Below are positions 57,701 to 64,000 of a DNA stretch of 64,000 nucleotides, piece after piece. Numbering within the stretch: the first letter of the stretch is position 1; each line of letters opens with the position of its first letter. This stretch comes from Arenicola marina (taxonomy: Eukaryota > Annelida > Polychaeta > Arenicolidae): contig OZ025248.1 of NCBI GenBank assembly GCA_964019135.1, positions 53,251,670-53,315,669 of the forward strand, given 5' to 3'. A program made the position numbers and the translations under genes. The notes under the pieces were generated by a model. It worked only from the letters and a program-made list of their open reading frames with translations, did no database searches and was not told where the DNA came from.

Positions 57701-60700
57701 CAACAGGTCCTGGGGGCCTCCCTGGTGTAGTGATTAGCGCACTGGACCGCAGATCAATAGGTCCTGGGAGCCTCCCTAGTGTAGTGATTAGCGCACTGGA
57801 CCGCAGATCAATAGGTTCTGCCAGCCTCCCTAGTGTGGTGATTAGCGCACTGGACCGCAGATCAACAGGTCCTGGGAGCCTCCCTAGTGTAGTGATTAGC
57901 GCACTGGACCGCAGATCAACAGGTCCTGGGGGCCTCCCTGGTGTAGTGATTAGCGCACTGGACCGCAGATCAATAGGTCCTGGGAGCCTCCCTAGTGTAG
58001 TGATTAGCGCACTGGACCGCAGATCAATAGGTTCTGCCAGCCTCCCTAGTGTAGTGATTAGCGCACTGGACCGCAGATCAACAGGTCCTGGGAGCCTCCC
58101 TAGTGTAGTGATTAGCGCACTGGACCGCAGATCAATAGGTCCCGCCAGCCTCCCTAGTGTAGTTATTAGCGCAATGGACCGCAGATCAACAGGTCCTGGG
58201 AGCCTCCCTGGTGTAGTGATTAGCGCACTGGACCGCATATCAACAGGTCCTGCCAGCCTCCCTGGTGTAGTGATTAGCGCACTGGACCGCAGATCAACAG
58301 GTCCTGCCAGCCTCCCTAGTGTAGTGATTAGCGCACTGGACCGCAGATCAACAGGTCCTGCCAGCCTCCCTAGTGTAGTGATTAGCGCACTGGACCGCAG
58401 ATCAACAGGTCCTGGGGGCCTCCCTAGTGTAGTGATTAGCGCATTGGACCGCAGATCAATAGGTCCTGGGAGCCTCCCTAGTGTAGTGATTAGCGCACTG
58501 GACCGCAGATTAATAGGTTCTGCCAGCCTCCCTAGTGTAGTGATTAGCGCACTGGACCGCAGATCAACAGGTCCTGGGAGCCTCCCTAGTGTAGTGATTA
58601 GCGCACTGGACCGCAGATCAACAGGTCCTGGGGGCCTCCCTGGTGTAGTGATTAGCGCACTGGACCGCAGATCAATAGGTCCTGGGAGCCTCCCTAGTGT
58701 AGTGATTAGCGCACTGGACCGCAGATCAATAGGTTCTGCCAGCCTCCCTAGTGTAGTGATTAGCGCACTGGACCGCAGATCAATAGGTTCTGCCAGCCTC
58801 CCTAGTGTAGTGATTAGCGCACTGGACCGCAGATCAACAGGTCCTGCCAGCCTCCCTAGTGTAGTGATTAGCGCACTGGACCGCAGATCAACAGGTCCTG
58901 GGAGCCTCCCTAGTGTAGTGATTAGCGCACTGGACCGCAGATCAATAGGTTCTGCCAGCCTCCCTAGTGTAGTGATTAGCGCACTGGACCGCAGATCAAC
59001 AGGTCCTGCCAGCCTCCCTAGTGTAGTGATTAGCGCACTGGACCGCAGATCAATAGGTTCTGCCAGCCTCCCTAGTGTAGTGATTAGCGCACTGGACCGC
59101 AGATCAACAGGTCCTGCCAGCCTCCCTAGTGTAGTGATTAGCGCACTGGACCGCAGATCAATAGGTTCTGCCAGCCTCCCTAGTGTAGTGATTAGCGCAC
59201 TGGACCGCAGATCAATAGGTTCTGCCAGCCTCCCTAGTGTAGTGATTAGCGCACTGGACCGCAGATCAACAGGTCCTGCCAGCCTCCCTAGTGTAGTGAT
59301 TAGCGCACTGGACCGCAGATCAACAGGTCCTGGGAGCCTCCCTAGTGTAGTGATTAGCGCACTGGACCGCAGATCAATAGGTTCTGCCAGCCTCCCTAGT
59401 GTAGTGATTAGCGCACTGGACCGCAGATCAACAGGTCCTGCCAGCCTCCCTAGTGTAGTGATTAGCGCACTGGACCGCAGATCAATAGGTTCTGCCAGCC
59501 TCCCTAGTGTAGTGATTAGCGCACTGGACCGCAGATCAACAGGTCCTGCCAGCCTCCCTAGTGTAGTGATTAGCGCACTGGACCGCAGATCAATAGGTTC
59601 TGCCAGCCTCCCTAGTGTAGTGATTAGCGCACTGGACCGCAGATCAATAGGTTCTGCCAGCCTCCCTAGTGTAGTGATTAGCGCACTGGACCGCAGATCA
59701 ACAGGTCCTGCCAGCCTCCCTAGTGTAGTGATTAGCGCACTGGACCGCAGATCAACAGGTCCTGGGAGCCTCCCTAGTGTAGTGATTAGCGCACTGGACC
59801 GCAGATCAATAGGTTCTGCCAGCCTCCCTAGTGTAGTGATTAGCGCACTGGACCGCAGATCAACAGGTCCTGCCAGCCTCCCTAGTGTAGTGATTAGCGC
59901 ACTGGACCGCAGATCAACAGGTCCTGCCAGCCTCCCTAGTGTAGTGATTAGCGCACTGGACCGCAGATCAACAGGTCCTGGGAGCCTCCCTAGTGTAGTG
60001 ATTAGCGCACTGGACCGCAGATCAATAGGTTCTGCCAGCCTCCCTAGTGTAGTGATTAGCGCACTGGACCGCAGATCAACAGGTCCTGCCAGCCTCCCTA
60101 GTGTAGTGATTAGCGCACTGGACCGCAGATCAATAGGTTCTGCCAGCCTCCCTAGTGTAGTGATTAGCGCACTGGACCGCAGATCAATAGGTTCTGCCAG
60201 CCTCCCTAGTGTAGTGATTAGCGCACTGGACCGCAGATCAACAGGTCCTGCCAGCCTCCCTAGTGTAGTGATTAGCGCACTGGACCGCAGATCAACAGGT
60301 CCTGGGAGCCTCCCTAGTGTAGTGATTAGCGCACTGGACCGCAGATCAATAGGTTCTGCCAGCCTCCCTAGTGTAGTGATTAGCGCACTGGACCGCAGAT
60401 CAATAGGTCCTGGGAGCCTCCCTAGTGTAGTGATTAGCGCACTGGACCGCAGATCAATAGGTTCTGCCAGCCTCCCTAGTGTAGTGATTAGCGCACTGGA
60501 CCGCAGATCAACAGGTCCTGCCAGCCTCCCTAGTGTAGTGATTAGCGCACTGGACCGCAGATCAACAGGTCCTGGGAGCCTCCCTAGTGTAGTGATTAGC
60601 GCACTGGACCGCAGATCAACAGGTCCTGCCAGCCTCCCTAGTGTAGTGATTAGCGCACTGGACCGCAGATCAACAGGTCCTGCCAGCCTCCCTAGTGTAG

Positions 60701-63700
60701 TGATTAGCGCACTGGACCGCAGATCAACAGGTCCTGGGAGCCTCCCTAGTGTAGTGATTAGCGCACTGGACCGCAGATCAACAGGTCCTGGGAGCCTCCC
60801 TAGTGTAGTGATTAGCGCACTGGACCGCAGATCAACAGGTCCTGGGGGCCTCCCTAGTGTAGTGATTAGCGCACTGGACCGCAGATCAACAGGTCCTGGG
60901 AGCCTCCCTAGTGTAGTGATTAGCGCACTGGACCGCAGATCAACAGGTCCTGCCAGCCTCCCTAGTGTAGTGATTAGCGCACTGGACCGCAGATCAACAG
61001 GTCCTGGGAGCCTCCCTAGTGTAGTGATTAGCGCACTGGACCGCAGATCAACAGGTCCTGCCAGCCTCCCTAGTGTAGTGATTAGCGCACTGGACCGCAG
61101 ATCAACAGGTCCTGCCAGCCTCCCTAGTGTAGTGATTAGCGCACTGGACCGCAGATCAACAGGTCCTGCCAGCCTCCCTAGTGTAGTGATTAGCGCACTG
61201 GACCGCAGATCAACAGGTCCTGCCAGCCTCCCTAGTGTAGTGATTAGCGCACTGGACCGCAGATCAACAGGTTCTGCCAGCCTCCCTAGTGTAGTGATTA
61301 GCGCACTGGACCGCAGATCAACAGGTCCTGGGAGCCTCCCTAGTGTAGTGATTAGCGCACTGGGCCGCAGATCAACAGGTCCTGCCAGCCTCCCTAGTGT
61401 AGTGATTAGCGCACTGGACCGCAGATCAACAGGTCCTGCCAGCCTCCCTAGTGTAGTGATTAGCGCACTGGACCGCAGATCAACAGGTCCTGCCAGCCTC
61501 CCTAGTGTAGTGATTAGCGCACTGGACCGCAGATCAACAGGTCCTGCCAGCCTCCCTAGTGTAGTGATTAGCGCACTGGACCGCAGATCAACAGGTCCTG
61601 GGAGCCTCCCTAGTGTAGTGATTAGCGCACTGGACCGCAGATCAATAGGTTCTGCCAGCCTCCCTAGTGTAGTGATTAGCGCACTGGACCGCAGATCAAC
61701 AAGTCCTGGGGGCCTCCCTAGTGTAGTGATTAGCGCACTGGACCGCAGATCAATAGGTCCTGCCAGCCTCCCTAGTGTAGTGATTAGCGCACTGGACCGC
61801 AGATCAATAGGTCCTGGGAGCCTCCCTAGTGTAGTGATTAGCGCACTGGACCGCAGATCAACAGGTCCTGCCAGCCTCCCTAGTGTAGTGATTAGCGCAC
61901 TGGACCGCAGATCAACAGGTCCTGCCAGCCTCCCTAGTGTAGTGATTAGCGCACTGGACCGCAGATCAACAGGTCCTGGGAGCCTCCCTAGTGTAGTGAT
62001 TAGCGCACTGGACCGCAGATCAACAGGTCCTGGGGGCCTCCCTAGTGTAGTGATTAGCGCACTGGACCGCAGATCAACAGGTCCTGCCAGCCTCCCTAGT
62101 GTAGTGATTAGCGCACTGGACCGCAGATCAACAGGTCCTGGGAGCCTCCCTAGTGTAGTGATTAGCGCACTGGACCGCAGATCAATAGGTTCTGCCAGCC
62201 TCCCTAGTGTAGTGATTGGCGCACTGGACCGCAGATCAACAGGTCCTGGGAGCCTCCCTAGTGTGGTGGTTAGAGCACTGGACCGCAGATCAACAGGTCC
62301 TGGGAGCCTCCCTAGTGTAGTGATTAGCGCACTGGACCGCAGATCAATAGGTCCTGGGAGCCTCCCTAGTGTGGTGGTTAGAGCACTGGACCGCAGATCA
62401 ACAGGTCCTGGGAGCCTCCCTGGTGTAGTGATTAGCGCACTAGAGCGCAGATTAATAGGTTATGGGTTTGAATCCTTGTCCGGGCACCCTTGTGTTAACA
62501 CAAACACAGTTTAGGCCTTTTGTGCACAGATTTTGTTTTAAGCATTGCATCATTATGGAGACTATCATGGATGTCTTTACGCCCTTAACGCCTGAAAAGC
62601 GAAATACAAGAGATCTTTCATGTGACTTATGCGGTTTCAGGTGTTCATTGATTACAATTTGTATGGGATGAACATGATTCAAGCGGCAGCTGTCAAATTC
62701 AGGCGCAGGAGCCCAGATGGTAAGCTTCACCCGCTGATCCATAGGTGATATCCCACGTGTCAGGCCCTATTGGCGTTACTGCTATGGGTGCAATGACGGA
62801 GGTGTCAAGCAAACAACATTGTAATGAACGTCACGAAGGGGAGAAATGTAACGTTCTCTCGTTTTAGAAACTTAATTTTATAATAATAATATATAATTGC
62901 GTTTACTGTAGAAGTGTTGTGTCCAGTATAAGTCTTTTGCATTGGTAATGAAATAATTCCCCCTCCTCTGAACAATACTCCTACTGTGATGTTCAATGTC
63001 TATATTAGTCGACGATGAAAGCCATGATGACTGTTTAATGGCATACGTTGTTCTCGTCAGACAAGCCTCTGGGTGAGCCTGACATGTCCTCCAGTGAGGA
63101 TGACTCTGCTTGGCTGTCGCTGGAGCAGAGCCTGATGGATCCTAGCGGACACCTGTGGAAGCCAGAACATATTCCCAGGTAATATACCAAATCCCATATC
63201 TCATATCGCCATATGGTGAGGTGAGGCTTAAGATATCCCGTGTTGTTAACACTCTTTACTGATTCTTTTATTACTCCAGAGGTAACTGCCCGGCTGGGAT
63301 GTTAGCGTACGGTACTGTTCTCTTTAATGTTGTTGTTTCCCGCGGTTGTTACAGTGACTTGTGGCTGGATGCTGGTGTGGCCCGACAAAGCGTATGTGAG
63401 CTAGAAGTTGACATTGTAGCTGCGGATATCATCAACAGATTCGAGATCGGCGGTAACAAAATAATGTCTTTTCTAGCCTTTAAAATGTTACATTCGAATA
63501 TAGGAGTTGCGATTCAACGGGTTAAAACTGTCCCGATCAGTTCTCCATTGGCCTGCACATCGTTATCGTAAAGTTATGTTTCTGAGCTGAATGGGTGGAG
63601 CATAACGGTAATGGATGATTGTGATTTCTGGCCGGTAATGCTTAGATAATGTATTCCATACAACTCGCGCTCTGTAGTCTAGTTATTGAAACTTATCTTG

Positions 63701-63839
63701 TGATTGTTTATTAATTTGTATTTGTACGTTACAGGTAACTTGGGGACTAACCCTGGGTTGGTGTCTCTGTGGGACGATGAGAGGCAACGTAGACAGGACA
63801 GACAGCTCTCCTCCCAACTGTCTCCTCCAGGCTCGCCGG
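54756..63839 (+). CDS. REV3L: REV3L: DNA polymerase zeta catalytic subunit, N-terminal part (8 exons, runs off the window)
   Basis: B-family polymerase that extends from lesions in translesion synthesis, acting in the nucleus with REV7 (family knowledge). Coding exons: 54756-54894, 55723-55912, 56281-56355, 56706-56787, 62641-62719, 63061-63178, 63355-63452, 63735-63839. All junctions are GT/AG and the phases chain correctly, giving 295 codons plus one base. The start MFSLRIVKTDHYQAPP aligns with vertebrate MFSVRIVTADYYMASP. Other matches are VTPAGQKTCMHVHGAFPY, VPYDGG, DKALNVALG, PFYGYHKEEQAFLKVYLYNP, QPYEAHIPYNLQ, FIDYNLYGMN, CELEVDIVAADIINR and LWDDERQRR. These make up the N-terminal B-family domain; the polymerase active site, REV7-binding region and zinc centre lie beyond 64000. 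Intron 4 (56788-62640) holds the SINE-head array. Confidence 0.94.
55050..55215. repeat. Short repeat atgcggaaatgcccccc in REV3L intron 1
   Basis: Three direct copies of the motif at 55047-55102 and an inverted relative at about 55180-55210 (ccgcatggggggcattaccg). It looks like a small inverted-repeat relic. The open frame that spans this intron is not coding. Confidence 0.5.
56850..62462 (+). repeat. 54-bp tandem array (about 104 copies) of a tRNA-like SINE head, REV3L intron 4
   Basis: Unit: agcctccctagtgtagtgat, then tagcgcactggaccgcagat, then caacaggtcctggg. It reads as the 5' half of a tRNA-derived SINE: the A-box-like TAGTGTAGTGATTAGCGC (gtggttagagc in the outermost copies) and an anticodon-arm-like GGACC...GGTCC. 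Variants are caatag for caacag, gttctgcc for gtcctgcc or gtcctggg, and tggtgt for tagtgt. The first unit (56850) and last units (after 62260) are the most diverged. The 18-codon period keeps the plus frame open for about 1860 codons; I do not consider it a gene. Confidence 0.93.
62407..62505 (+). mobile_element. SINE head with both Pol III boxes at the end of the 54-bp array
   Basis: The last unit continues past the repeat into GGGTTTGAATCC, a good B box, and then ttgtccgggcaccc, about 50 bases after its A-box-like TGGTGTAGTGATTAG. This is the only place in the array where A and B boxes sit together. It is the likely source, or surviving remainder, of the amplified element. Confidence 0.65.
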
Positions 63840-64000
63840 GTAGGTCTCCCACCTCTCCACATCTACTAATATCATCTTGGATTAGTAACCTTTCTTGAAC
63901 AATTGATTTCTCGCATCCTGAATTTTTTTTTGAAAATATTATTGGGGTTATATTATTGGGGTATGTACTTAAAATGTGTATATATTTTTTTGAAAATTTA

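Noticed and set aside
56850-62462. A cluster of about 100 tRNA genes
   Set aside because: Units have an A box and an arm-like hairpin but no acceptor stem closure, T arm or B box, apart from the last copy.
56920-62514. Open frame of 1864 codons on the plus strand, repeating LPSVVISALDRRSTGP
   Set aside because: It is the 54-bp SINE-head array inside a REV3L intron. The frame stays open only because 54 is a multiple of 3, and a long frame exists on the other strand too.

Overview
This window is eukaryotic nuclear DNA from an animal. It has interrupted genes with GT...AG introns, tRNA-derived SINEs, foldback DNA elements and no bacterial-style operons. Three conserved animal genes can be rebuilt exon by exon, and in each the splice phases agree at every junction. 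CDK5RAP1 (mitochondrial tRNA methylthiotransferase) is complete on the minus strand at 385-14554: 11 exons, 649 codons. UHRF1 (epigenetic E3 ligase) is complete on the minus strand at 16303-35075: 17 exons, 840 codons. REV3L (DNA polymerase zeta catalytic subunit) is on the plus strand from 54756 and runs off the right edge; its first 8 coding exons are present. A decayed DUF4806-like gene lies at 37250-38690 (minus).

The organism is an invertebrate. The dominant oddity is minisatellites whose units contain copies of exon-intron junctions. From memory this was reported at the amphioxus Adh locus, so a cephalochordate (Branchiostoma-like) is my favoured guess. A mollusc or another invertebrate is not excluded.

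Layout. 1-14554: CDK5RAP1. Its introns 5 and 8 are almost wholly tandem repeat, and exons 5, 6, 9 and 11 have a splice acceptor or coding end copied in the repeat unit. 14555-16302: intergenic DNA and the UHRF1 3' flank. 16303-35075: UHRF1, with donor-containing arrays at exons 12 and 15 and large intronic arrays in introns 3, 4, 8 and 9. 35076-37249: UHRF1 promoter region with an E2F-type site, then a CACGTG-rich 109-bp satellite. 37250-40136: DUF4806-like pseudogene and low-complexity DNA. 40137-48353: an 8.2-kb foldback element with roughly 2.5-3.3-kb inverted arms around a 162-bp CACGTG satellite. 48354-54755: intergenic DNA with two smaller inverted-repeat elements. 54756-64000: REV3L 5' part; its intron 4 holds about 104 tandem copies of a 54-bp piece of a tRNA-like SINE head containing the Pol III A box.

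By my estimate tandem repeats make up well over a third of the window. Nearly all the very long open frames are repeat artefacts, open because units of 54, 57, 60 and 72 bp are multiples of three. The three genes act in separate pathways (mitochondrial tRNA modification, maintenance of DNA methylation, translesion DNA synthesis). I see no evidence of co-regulation, only neighbourhood.
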